A stretch of DNA of 5,494 nucleotides from Cyanobacteria bacterium UBA4641 (lineage in GTDB: Bacteria; Cyanobacteriota; Vampirovibrionia; Gastranaerophilales; Gastranaerophilaceae): assembly GCA_002405805.1 (NCBI GenBank), contig DHMN01000053.1, positions 1 through 5,494 of the forward strand. Reading direction: 5' to 3'. A program made the translations under genes and the position numbers. Below, one piece after another: positions 1 through 5,399 of the stretch (position 1 is its first letter; every line of letters begins with the position of its first letter). Below the pieces are notes generated by a model that ran no database searches, was not told the DNA's origin, and worked only from the letters and a program-made list of their open reading frames with translations.

Positions 1-50
1 CCAGCACGTCTTGGCGAGAGCTGCGTTGAGTATTGTGAGCAGAGGCTGAA

Positions 51-73
51 AGTTGGGGCTTTCAGCCCCAACT
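51..73. repeat. Perfect 10-bp stem, 3-nt loop hairpin
   Basis: AGTTGGGGCT at 51-60 pairs perfectly with AGCCCCAACT at 64-73 around the loop TTC. The stem is GC-rich, so the hairpin should be stable as RNA on either strand. It begins one base after a TGA (47-49) that closes a short frame entering from the left edge, so it could be that gene's terminator. No T-run follows on the plus strand, which argues against a classical intrinsic terminator. A dispersed palindromic repeat is the alternative and, given the neighbouring hairpins, is at least as likely. Confidence 0.75.
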
Positions 74-132
74 GCAATGCCGTTTAATGCGAACAAAATA
101 GGTCGAGCCACCAATAATCCAAGACTAGTTCG

Positions 133-156
133 GAATCCTTTCAATAATCAGGATTC
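133..156. repeat. 7-bp stem hairpin, possibly a decayed family member
   Basis: GAATCCT (133-139) pairs with AGGATTC (150-156) around a 10-nt loop. The ATCCT/AGGAT core resembles the stem of the TGTCA-type hairpins elsewhere in this window. In addition, the 11 bases TTGAAAGGATT (reverse complement of 135-145) recur at 5287-5297 inside the large hairpin. The TGTCA and TCT flanks that mark the family are missing here, so membership is uncertain. Confidence 0.5.
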
Positions 157-192
157 ATCAATAGTAACATTTGCTAAATTATTAATTGGAAA

Positions 193-219
193 AGATTCTG
201 AATCAAGTTCAGAATGACA
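193..219 (-). repeat. TGTCA-type hairpin repeat, copy A
   Basis: On the minus strand this reads TGTCA, then an 8-bp perfect stem (ATTCTGAA / TTCAGAAT, the first base shared with TGTCA) around a 5-nt loop, then CT. The plus-strand arms are 195-202 and 208-215. Total length is 27 nt, the same as copy C at 5373-5399, which has the same flanks and loop length but two changed stem pairs. It is inverted relative to the right-flank copies. It looks like a dispersed extragenic palindrome; no function can be read from the sequence. Confidence 0.75.
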
Positions 220-247
220 TAGACCTATTTGTTTTATTAATAATGTA

Positions 248-266
248 GGGTGGGCTTAGCCCACCT
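248..266. repeat. GGGTGGGC/GCCCACC hairpin
   Basis: GGTGGGC (249-255) pairs perfectly with GCCCACC (259-265) around TTA, with a further G-T wobble at 248/266. It is preceded by GTA, giving the GTAGGGTGGGC..GCCCACC pattern that I recognise as a common intergenic repeat of cyanobacterial and some other genomes. It lies about 107 bp past the SNF2 stop. It could block or end transcription as RNA, but no T-run follows on the minus strand. Confidence 0.7.
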
Positions 267-311
267 GTAAATTTAACAAATTTTCTAAGCTTTCAGAATA
301 AACCAATGTTT

Positions 312-331
312 GTCGACATAGCAATGCCGAC
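312..331. repeat. GTCGACAT/ATGCCGAC hairpin, one mismatch
   Basis: GTCGACAT (312-319) and ATGCCGAC (324-331) form an 8-bp stem with one A-C mismatch and a 4-nt loop. It starts about 42 bp beyond the SNF2 stop codon and is the first sizeable hairpin that minus-strand transcription would meet. The sequence after it on that strand (AAACATTGG) is not a U-tract, so it may stall or protect the 3' end rather than terminate intrinsically, or it may simply be another intergenic repeat. Confidence 0.55.
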
Positions 332-372
332 CCACTCTAGTTCTTAGAACCTGACCTCTACCAAACTACAAC

Positions 373-3366
373 TTACGCAGACAATGTAAAGATTTCGTAG
401 ATTTCCTCGTCTGAAAGTTCTGTAATAATCTTTTCGCCTTCGTATACAGCCAAATCTGCAAGCTCTTTCTTAGACTTCAACATTTCATCTATCTTTTCTT
501 CAAAAGTTCCGAGCGTAATCATTCTGTGAACCATTACGTTTTTATCTTGACCGATACGATATGTTCTATCTGTTGCTTGGTCTTCAACCGCAGGGTTCCA
601 CCACAAATCGTAGTGGATAACATTTGTTGCACTTGTCAAGTTCAAACCTGTACCTCCGGCTTTCAATGACAGAATCATAACTTTTGCCTCAGGGTCAGTT
701 TGGAATCTTTCAATCAACTCTTCCCTTTGAGGTACTGTCAAGCTGCCGTGGAAGAACAATGGGTCCGTACCGCACTCTTGATTGATAACTTTGCACAAGA
801 TATCGCCCATTTCCTTGTATTGAGTGAAAATAAGAGTCTTTTCGCCGTTATCAATAATACTTTGTACAAGGTCGATACATTTTTCCATCTTACCTGACAA
901 TTCTCTGCCCATTTCGCCTGATTTCAAGAACTGATATGGGTGGTTACAAATTTGTTTAAGCGCAGTAATAAGCTTGAAGATATTGCCACGTCTGTTTACA
1001 CCTGTAAAACCACTGATTTTTGTCATCATTTCGTTTAATGTTTTTTCGTAAAGAACAGCTTGAACCTTTGACAAGTAGCAGTATTCGTTTAGAACCATCT
1101 TTTCCGGCAAATCAGAAATTACGTGTTTGTCAGTTTTCAAACGTCTCAATACAAATGGAGAAATTGACATTCTCAACTTGTTAGCCCTTGAATGTTCTTT
1201 AAAACGTTCAATAGGGATTGCATAACTCTTTTGAAATTCGCGAAGTGAACCCAAGTACCCTTTATTAATAAAGTCAAAAATACTCCAAAGTTCTGTCAAT
1301 CTGTTTTCTACAGGAGTACCTGTCATAGCGACCTTGACATCTGCCTTCAACATCTTGATAGCAAGAGTTTGAGCAGTATCAGGGTTTTTGATATTTTGAG
1401 CCTCATCAACGATAATCATGCTCCAAGCGTGTTTTTTAAGCTCTTCAACATCAATTCTCATGATTGCATAAGTTGTCAAAATTACATCATGATTAACATC
1501 AAGTTGTCTATCCGGTCCGTGATAAATAACTGCATCAAGATTTGGCGCAAACAACTGCAACTCTTTCATCCAGTTACCCATCAATGTTGTCGGACAAATA
1601 ACAAGGACAGGCTTTTTAAGTTTATTTTCTTCTTTCATTTTCAAAATCAAACTGATAACCTGAATAGTTTTACCTAACCCCATATCATCTGCCATACAAG
1701 CACCGAAACCTTTTGAAACATTTGTCCACAACCATTTCAAACCGATTTCCTGATATGGTCTCAATTCGCCTTTCAATGTTTTTGGAACAGTCATTTCTAC
1801 AGGTTTTGTAAAGTCAGCAATAACCCTTGCAAATGCTGCATCATAGTCAAAATCATATTGGTCAAGTTGTCCTGATAATGACGCATGGATAAGTTCCATT
1901 CTTGACATTGATTTAAGGTTAGATTTAGCAATTTGTTCAAAAATCTTTTTGCTTTCTTCTTGGTCAATCAAAACATATTTATTTTTGTATTTGATTAAGC
2001 CGTTATTATTTTCAAGCAATTTTTTGTATTCTTCGATAGAAATCTTCTCATTACCGATTGAAATTTCATAAGAAAATTCCAAAATATCATCCAAAGAAAT
2101 TTTTGAAGACGGAACATTATTATTAATCAAGTCAGCCAAATCATCAGCCCTTGACTCTTTAACCTTGGCATTGATAGATGCACGAGGAATAATAATATTG
2201 TTCAATTCTTCAGGCAAAATAACCTCAATTTGAGCTTTTTGAAGGTAGTATGCAGTTTGAGTGATAATTTTATATACTTCATTCAAGTTCAAATCAAGAT
2301 ATAACTTGTCTTCATTATCAAATAACTGCTCAAGTTCAGGCATATAGCGCAAAGCGTAATTCAATTGTTTTTCTACGATTCTTGAAATATCAGATGCTTT
2401 TGCTCCAAAAACTTCTTCATCTGTATAAAGTTTGTCAATCAAAACGCTTTCATTGGTTTTGCGGTTTTTAATATGAACTTTTAATCGGAACAACTCATCT
2501 TCAACTTTTTCAATCTTGAAGAACGGAATAACATCATATTTGCCCAAATAAAGTTCATCAAACCACTGCGCAAAGCTTTCCGCGATATCTTTACCTTTTA
2601 GAACCGCTCTCTGTTCCAAATCTTTCAACAAATATGTACCTGATTTAACATCTTTAAATCTGTACATTTTGATACCCAAGAACTTATAAATAACATAGTT
2701 CAAATAAGTATAAATAAATTCGTAAACAAAATCTTTTGGTTTTTCACCTTCAATGAACAAATCTTCAGGCATACATTCTTCAAACATGTTCACGATTCTA
2801 GCCATTTTTTGATTATTAATAATCGGTTCGTAAACAATGCGGAACATTTGGTTGTAACGTTTTACGGTCGGAATGAAATATAATTTTTCAATTAACTTCA
2901 TTACAAAATAAGTCAACTTGTTCAAATAAATGAATGTCGGTGTCAAATCAGCAAGGTCAACAACATTGCCAAATCCGCCAAAATAATCCATTACCAAATC
3001 CCAAGCCATAAAATAACCGACTTGGTCTTTGAAAACTTCTGATTTAAAACGGAACAATGAACCTTTAGATTTTAAATAATATTGAAAATTGTTTGTCGGA
3101 GTAACAAAGAATGATAGATTTTGACCGTGAATACTTTTTGTTGGACGATTTATTAAATAGAAATTTGTGTTACGAGTAGGCGCGTTTGGGCTTAAAAATA
3201 CCCCGGCAAACTCATCTTCTATAATTTGATAAATCATACTCAATGTATAGCGAAAATCTTTGTTTTTAAAATTTTCAGGGTTTTCGCTCAAATTGAAAAA
3301 CAATTCATCTACATTATTTTTTTTAAACGAAAAATCAATATCTAAATCTTCAATCTTATTACTCAT
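373..3366 (-). CDS. SNF2-family DEAD/DEAH-like ATPase (bacterial SNF2 helicase-associated type)
   Basis: A 997-residue superfamily 2 ATPase of the Swi2/Snf2 group: such enzymes use ATP to translocate on double-stranded DNA and remodel protein-DNA complexes without strand separation. It should be cytosolic; no signal peptide or membrane span is evident. RecA lobe 1 (about 530-760) shows LRPYQ 535-539, Walker A DDMGLGKT 560-567, Ia CPTTL 591-595, Walker B DEAQ 654-657, motif III TGTP 682-685 and FVLRRLKTD 738-746. Lobe 2 (about 825-975) shows IV LIFTQY 845-850, V LKAGGTGLNL 901-910 and VI DRTYRIGQ 933-940 with arginine finger candidates. Residues 424-480 match the bacterial SNF2 helicase-associated region (DUF3670 style), and 265-395 follow the same family's order of hallmarks. 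Residues 1-260 are aromatic/Asn-rich and unrecognised. No SWIM-type CxC..CxH zinc motif is present. The start has AAAGGA five bases upstream. The gene follows gpmI after 94 bp. Its target and physiological role are unknown. Confidence 0.95.
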   Translation of the reverse strand: MSNKIEDLDIDFSFKKNNVDELFFNLSENPENFKNKDFRYTLSMIYQIIEDEFAGVFLSPNAPTRNTNFYLINRPTKSIHGQNLSFFVTPTNNFQYYLKSKGSLFRFKSEVFKDQVGYFMAWDLVMDYFGGFGNVVDLADLTPTFIYLNKLTYFVMKLIEKLYFIPTVKRYNQMFRIVYEPIINNQKMARIVNMFEECMPEDLFIEGEKPKDFVYEFIYTYLNYVIYKFLGIKMYRFKDVKSGTYLLKDLEQRAVLKGKDIAESFAQWFDELYLGKYDVIPFFKIEKVEDELFRLKVHIKNRKTNESVLIDKLYTDEEVFGAKASDISRIVEKQLNYALRYMPELEQLFDNEDKLYLDLNLNEVYKIITQTAYYLQKAQIEVILPEELNNIIIPRASINAKVKESRADDLADLINNNVPSSKISLDDILEFSYEISIGNEKISIEEYKKLLENNNGLIKYKNKYVLIDQEESKKIFEQIAKSNLKSMSRMELIHASLSGQLDQYDFDYDAAFARVIADFTKPVEMTVPKTLKGELRPYQEIGLKWLWTNVSKGFGACMADDMGLGKTIQVISLILKMKEENKLKKPVLVICPTTLMGNWMKELQLFAPNLDAVIYHGPDRQLDVNHDVILTTYAIMRIDVEELKKHAWSMIIVDEAQNIKNPDTAQTLAIKMLKADVKVAMTGTPVENRLTELWSIFDFINKGYLGSLREFQKSYAIPIERFKEHSRANKLRMSISPFVLRRLKTDKHVISDLPEKMVLNEYCYLSKVQAVLYEKTLNEMMTKISGFTGVNRRGNIFKLITALKQICNHPYQFLKSGEMGRELSGKMEKCIDLVQSIIDNGEKTLIFTQYKEMGDILCKVINQECGTDPLFFHGSLTVPQREELIERFQTDPEAKVMILSLKAGGTGLNLTSATNVIHYDLWWNPAVEDQATDRTYRIGQDKNVMVHRMITLGTFEEKIDEMLKSKKELADLAVYEGEKIITELSDEEIYEIFTLSA

Positions 3367-3371
3367 ATTTT

Positions 3372-3377
3372 TCCTTT
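3372..3377 (-). promoter_or_regulatory. Ribosome binding site of the SNF2 gene
   Basis: The minus strand reads AAAGGA followed by five bases (AAAAT) and ATG at 3366-3364. Spacing and purine content fit a Shine-Dalgarno site and support this ATG as the start, giving the N-terminus MSNKIEDLD. Confidence 0.7.
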
Positions 3378-3388
3378 ACTTCAAAAGT

Positions 3389-3449
3389 GGATAAAAATAA
3401 GAATTAAAGGAAATAAGTCCGCAATACAATATCTTGAACTTATTTCCTT
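3389..3449 (-). terminator. Possible terminator/attenuator hairpin between gpmI and the SNF2 gene
   Basis: AAGGAAATAAGT (3407-3418) and ACTTATTTCCTT (3438-3449) are a perfect 12-bp inverted repeat with a 19-nt loop. In the minus direction the stem begins about 12 bp after the gpmI stop. It is followed by a broken T-rich tract (3406-3389, TAATTCTTATTTTTATCC). That layout fits an intrinsic terminator of gpmI, but only four of twelve pairs are G-C, the loop is long and the T-run is interrupted, so read-through into the SNF2 gene is likely. It could equally be a leader hairpin of the SNF2 message. I see no strong promoter for the SNF2 gene inside the 94-bp spacer. Confidence 0.5.
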
Positions 3450-3460
3450 ACCTTATTTTC

Positions 3461-4987
3461 TTACTTAATTAATGATTTGCCTGTCATTTCAGCAGGTTGT
3501 TTAATTCCTAACAATTGCAAAATTGTTGGAGCAACATCACACAATGCGCCTGAATCTCTCAATTCAGTACCTTTAGGAGCATTGATTACAACAAACGGAA
3601 CTTCATTTGTTGTGTGTGCTGTTTCAGGAGCGTGTGTAGCCTCATCATACATAACTTCGGCATTACCGTGGTCTGCTGTCAACAACATAATAACGTCGTT
3701 TTCTTTACATGCATCAGCAATTTTACCAACACATTCATCAACAACATGGCATGCTTTTGTAGCTGCTTCAAGAACACCTGTGTGACCTACCATATCAGGA
3801 TTTGCAAAGTTTACTAAAACGAATTGGTATTCAGGATTTTTAACTGCACCCAAAACATTTTCACAAACTTCTGCAGCACTCATCTCAGGTTGCATATCAT
3901 AAGTTGCAACTTTTGGAGACGGAACAAGAACTCTTGTTTCGTGAGGTTGCGGTTGGTCAATACCACCGTTGAAGAAGAACGTTACGTGAGCATATTTTTC
4001 AGTTTCAGCTGTTCTGAATTGGTGAATACCATTTGCCTCCAAAACATCGCCCAAAATATTCACTAATTTTTCTTTAGGGAATGCAACAGGGTATGTGAAA
4101 GTTGCCTCATAACTTGTCATTGTTGTGTACAAGATATTTTTAAGAACTTTCTTTCTTTTGAATCCGTCAAAATCAGCGAAGTTAATAGCCTTAGTGATTT
4201 CTCTTGCTCTATCAGGACGGAAATTGATGAAGATAATAGAATCATTGTCATGGATTCTTGATTCTTCACCACCGATTACTGTAGGCAATACGAACTCGTC
4301 ATTTTCACCTTTTGCATAAGATTGTTTAACACCTTCAATAGCAGATGATGCGTGTTCGCCTTCACCAAACAATAAAGCGTTATAACCTTTTTCAACTCTA
4401 TCCCAACGGTTGTCTCTGTCCATAATATAGTAACGACCGATGATAGTTGCAACAGGAGGAAGATTGTACTTTTTAAGTTCATCTTCTACAACTTGCAAAA
4501 ATTCACAAGCGCTTTGAGGTGGAGTGTCACGACCATCCAAAAATGCGTGTACATAAACTTTTTTCAAACCGTTTTCTGCAGCCATTTTAATTAATGCTAA
4601 CAAGTGGTCTAATGATGAGTGAACACCGCCTGTTGAAACAAGTCCGTAAATATGTAATGCTGAATTGTTTTTCTTAGCATGTTCCATAGCAGCCAAAAAT
4701 CTTTCATTTTTGAAGAATGAACCATCTTTGATTGCATTATTAATCTTAGACAAATCTTGATAAACGATTCTGCCGGCACCTAAGTTAAGGTGTCCAACTT
4801 CCGAATTACCCATTTGACCTGCAGGAAGACCTACAAATTCGCCATCTGCTCTCAAGTGCATAAATGGGTCATCTTTTTCTAATTCCATAACATGAACAGG
4901 ATGAGCAAGTTTAGTTGCATCATATTTTTCAGAACCTTTTGAGATTCCCCAACCGTCCATTATACATAGCAAAACTCTTTTAGCCAT
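3461..4987 (-). CDS. gpmI: 2,3-bisphosphoglycerate-independent phosphoglycerate mutase
   Basis: Interconverts 3-phosphoglycerate and 2-phosphoglycerate in glycolysis and gluconeogenesis through a phosphoserine intermediate, using two Mn(2+) ions; cytosolic, usually monomeric. The 508 residues match the usual length of about 510. The alkaline-phosphatase-like phosphatase domain is split by the inserted transferase domain. Metal site residues, placed by family alignment: D11 (in MDGWG), nucleophile S62 (in MGNSEVGH), D439 and H440 (TADHGNAE) for one ion; D398, H402 (NPDMVGH) and H458 (TAHTTNEVP) for the other. Substrate-binding residues H123, R153-D154 (DGRDTPP), R185, R191, R257/R260 (FRPDR) and K331 (TEKYAHVTFFFNGG) are all present, so the enzyme should be active. 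The start has a purine-rich site AAAGAAGGG seven bases upstream and the N-terminus typical of the family. No other glycolytic gene is adjacent in this window, although gpmI often sits near gapA, pgk, tpiA or eno. A promoter lies just upstream (5023-5051). Confidence 0.98.
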   Translation of the reverse strand: MAKRVLLCIMDGWGISKGSEKYDATKLAHPVHVMELEKDDPFMHLRADGEFVGLPAGQMGNSEVGHLNLGAGRIVYQDLSKINNAIKDGSFFKNERFLAAMEHAKKNNSALHIYGLVSTGGVHSSLDHLLALIKMAAENGLKKVYVHAFLDGRDTPPQSACEFLQVVEDELKKYNLPPVATIIGRYYIMDRDNRWDRVEKGYNALLFGEGEHASSAIEGVKQSYAKGENDEFVLPTVIGGEESRIHDNDSIIFINFRPDRAREITKAINFADFDGFKRKKVLKNILYTTMTSYEATFTYPVAFPKEKLVNILGDVLEANGIHQFRTAETEKYAHVTFFFNGGIDQPQPHETRVLVPSPKVATYDMQPEMSAAEVCENVLGAVKNPEYQFVLVNFANPDMVGHTGVLEAATKACHVVDECVGKIADACKENDVIMLLTADHGNAEVMYDEATHAPETAHTTNEVPFVVINAPKGTELRDSGALCDVAPTILQLLGIKQPAEMTGKSLIK

Positions 4988-4994
4988 TTTTAAT

Positions 4995-5003
4995 CCCTTC
5001 TTT
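4995..5003 (-). promoter_or_regulatory. Ribosome binding site of gpmI
   Basis: The minus strand reads AAAGAAGGG, then seven bases (ATTAAAA), then ATG at 4987-4985. It is an acceptable though not consensus Shine-Dalgarno site, and it agrees with the conserved MAKRVLLCIMDGWG start. Confidence 0.65.
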
Positions 5004-5018
5004 CTAGCAATATGCTAG
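5004..5018. promoter_or_regulatory. Perfect 6-bp dyad at the predicted gpmI transcription start
   Basis: CTAGCA (5004-5009) and TGCTAG (5013-5018) flank ATA. The dyad covers the expected start of transcription (about 5016, from the -10 at 5023-5028) and ends next to the ribosome binding site. It could be an operator, or a short 5' leader hairpin. TAGCA/TGCTA recurs at 5027-5031 and 5052-5056, giving four copies of the five-base word in about 52 bp. Confidence 0.45.
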
Positions 5019-5022
5019 CGAA

Positions 5023-5051
5023 ATATTAGCAAAAACATGTTTTTTTTTCAA
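5023..5051 (-). promoter_or_regulatory. Sigma-70-type promoter of gpmI with extended -10
   Basis: On the minus strand TTGAAA (5051-5046, five of six matches to TTGACA) is followed by exactly 17 bases and TAATAT (5028-5023, four of six matches to TATAAT). The hexamer is preceded by TG plus one base (5031-5029), the extended -10 signature. The predicted start near 5016 leaves a leader of about 29 nt. The spacer is very AT-rich, including a run of nine A (5048-5040), which may bend the DNA. Confidence 0.6.
5031..5044. promoter_or_regulatory. 14-bp perfect palindrome in the promoter spacer
   Basis: AAAAACATGTTTTT is its own reverse complement and lies between the -35 and -10 hexamers of the gpmI promoter, where a bound dimeric protein would compete with RNA polymerase. 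It may be an operator. Its simple A/T arms make chance more likely than for a mixed-sequence dyad. Confidence 0.4.
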
Positions 5052-5090
5052 TAGCAAGGAATATTTAACACCATTTGCCCAAAAGCCCAC

Positions 5091-5108
5091 TCATTCTAGC
5101 CAGAATCT
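5091..5108 (+). repeat. TGTCA-type hairpin repeat, degenerate copy D
   Basis: TCATTCT (5091-5097), AGC, CAGAATCT (5101-5108) keeps the outer part of the family (ATTCT/AGAAT stem, TCA before, CT after). The inner GAA/TTC and the 5-nt loop are lost, leaving a 5-bp stem and 4-nt loop. Its orientation is the same as copies B and C. Because it is short, a chance match cannot be excluded. Confidence 0.45.
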
Positions 5109-5180
5109 CAGGTTGTCTCTCCTGAAGGGAAAGACCGGAATTGTATTTGAGAGGCACTCGAAAAACTACAATTCCGAGTG
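5108..5180. repeat. Structured region with overlapping alternative hairpins
   Basis: CGGAATTGTA (5136-5145) pairs perfectly with TACAATTCCG (5167-5176) around a 21-nt loop. CACTCG (5155-5160) can instead pair with CGAGTG (5175-5180), which shares two bases with the first stem, so the two folds exclude each other. Directly before, 5115-5135 folds as GTCT/AGAC plus TCC/GGA with one mismatch, and TCAGG (5108-5112) can pair with CCTGA (5121-5125) as another alternative. It could be a small RNA, a structured repeat, or the decayed end of a mobile element. It sits about 90-165 bp upstream of the gpmI -10, so it is probably not part of that leader. Confidence 0.5.
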
Positions 5181-5221
5181 ATGGTTCTGACAATACAATC
5201 AACATTCAATTGCGCCGAACA

Positions 5222-5254
5222 CCCCTCACCCTAGCCCTCTCCCCCGGAGAGGGT
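5222..5254 (+). repeat. CCCTCACCCTAGCCCTCTCC / GGAGAGGG palindromic repeat
   Basis: CCCTCTCC (5235-5242) pairs with GGAGAGGG (5246-5253) around CCC, preceded by CCCCTCACCCTAG. I recognise this composition as a REP-like intergenic element seen in many bacteria. The G+C content is far above the surroundings, so it was probably acquired as a unit. No REP-associated transposase is in the window. Confidence 0.7.
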
Positions 5255-5279
5255 AGCAATAAAATATCTAATCGGACAC

Positions 5280-5344
5280 TGTCATTTTGAAAGGATTAAA
5301 AATCAAGGAGCGTAGCGACGTAGATTTTATCCTATTCAGAATCT
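5280..5344 (+). repeat. TGTCA-type hairpin repeat, copy B with a 43-nt loop insert
   Basis: The outer arms are those of the family: TGTCA, ATTTTGAA (5284-5291) pairing with TTCAGAAT (5335-5342) with one G-T wobble, then CT. In place of the 5-nt loop there are 43 nt (5292-5334). These continue the fold through AGGAT (5292-5296)/ATCCT (5329-5333) and AATC (5301-5304)/GATT (5323-5326), up to a tip containing GAGCGTAGCGACG (5309-5320 region). The tip resembles the GAGCGAAGCGA core of the widespread TGTCATTCTGA...AGAATCT intergenic repeats. Confidence 0.65.
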
Positions 5345-5372
5345 ATCAATGCTGATTTTAAAAAGAATAACA

Positions 5373-5399
5373 TGTCACCCTGAATTTATTTCAGGGTCT
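5373..5399 (+). repeat. TGTCA-type hairpin repeat, copy C
   Basis: TGTCA, then ACCCTGAA (5377-5384, the A shared with TGTCA) pairing perfectly with TTCAGGGT (5390-5397) around a 5-nt loop, then CT. It has the same 27-nt length and flanks as copy A. Relative to copy A, two adjacent stem pairs are C-G instead of T-A, with both arms changed together so that pairing is kept. Confidence 0.75.

Larger units (their letters stand above)
92..233. repeat. Possible short element bounded by 12-13-bp inverted termini
   Basis: AACAAAATAGGTC (92-104) and GACCTATTTGTT (222-233) are inverted copies differing by a single A insertion. They enclose about 117 bp that includes the hairpins at 133-156 and 193-219 and no coding frame. 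The size and arrangement resemble a miniature inverted-repeat element. I see no convincing target-site duplication and no transposase. Chance, or decay of nested repeats, remains possible. Confidence 0.35.
1..372. other. Non-coding, hairpin-rich left flank downstream of the SNF2 gene
   Basis: No gene is supported here. The stretch holds at least five separate inverted repeats (51-73, 133-156, 193-219, 248-266, 312-331), listed individually. The first ~85 bases are visibly richer in G+C than the two genes. Two short open frames touch the left edge: one ends in TGA at 47-49, the other in TAA at 85-87. Neither has a start in the window or a recognisable product, so either could be the tail of a gene or chance. 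No hairpin is followed by a clear T-run in the minus-strand direction, so I cannot name an intrinsic terminator for the SNF2 gene. Confidence 0.7.

Noticed and set aside
1..87. Partial genes entering from the left edge (frames ending at 47-49 and 85-87)
   Set aside because: Fifteen and 28 codons without a start or recognisable motif cannot be told from chance. The region's composition suits a repeat equally well.
1..372. CRISPR array or tandem repeat in the hairpin-rich flank
   Set aside because: The hairpins differ in sequence and spacing. There is no regular repeat-spacer pattern and no cas gene.
700..897. 65-codon plus-strand open frame
   Set aside because: It is antisense to the C-terminal helicase lobe; no family resemblance and no context.
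1369..1677. 102-codon plus-strand open frame opposite the helicase motifs
   Set aside because: It lies antisense to conserved SNF2 motifs, has low-complexity composition unlike a known family, and no ribosome binding site was evident. It is a shadow of the real gene.
373..3366. SNF2 protein as part of a DISARM-like or other defence system
   Set aside because: No methyltransferase, phospholipase-D, nuclease or toxin gene is in the window. The only neighbour is gpmI, and the domain order fits the ordinary bacterial SNF2 helicase-associated family.
3477..4319. Several plus-strand open frames (3477-3785, 3614-3817, 3824-4066, 4125-4319) and a minus-strand frame at 4276-4482
   Set aside because: All lie inside gpmI, whose protein is complete and conserved across the whole stretch. 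These frames have no recognisable product.
5070..5179. Plus-strand frame through the hairpins at 5108-5180, ending TGA at 5177-5179
   Set aside because: It has no start codon with a ribosome binding site, and the inverted repeats explain the sequence better than a protein does.
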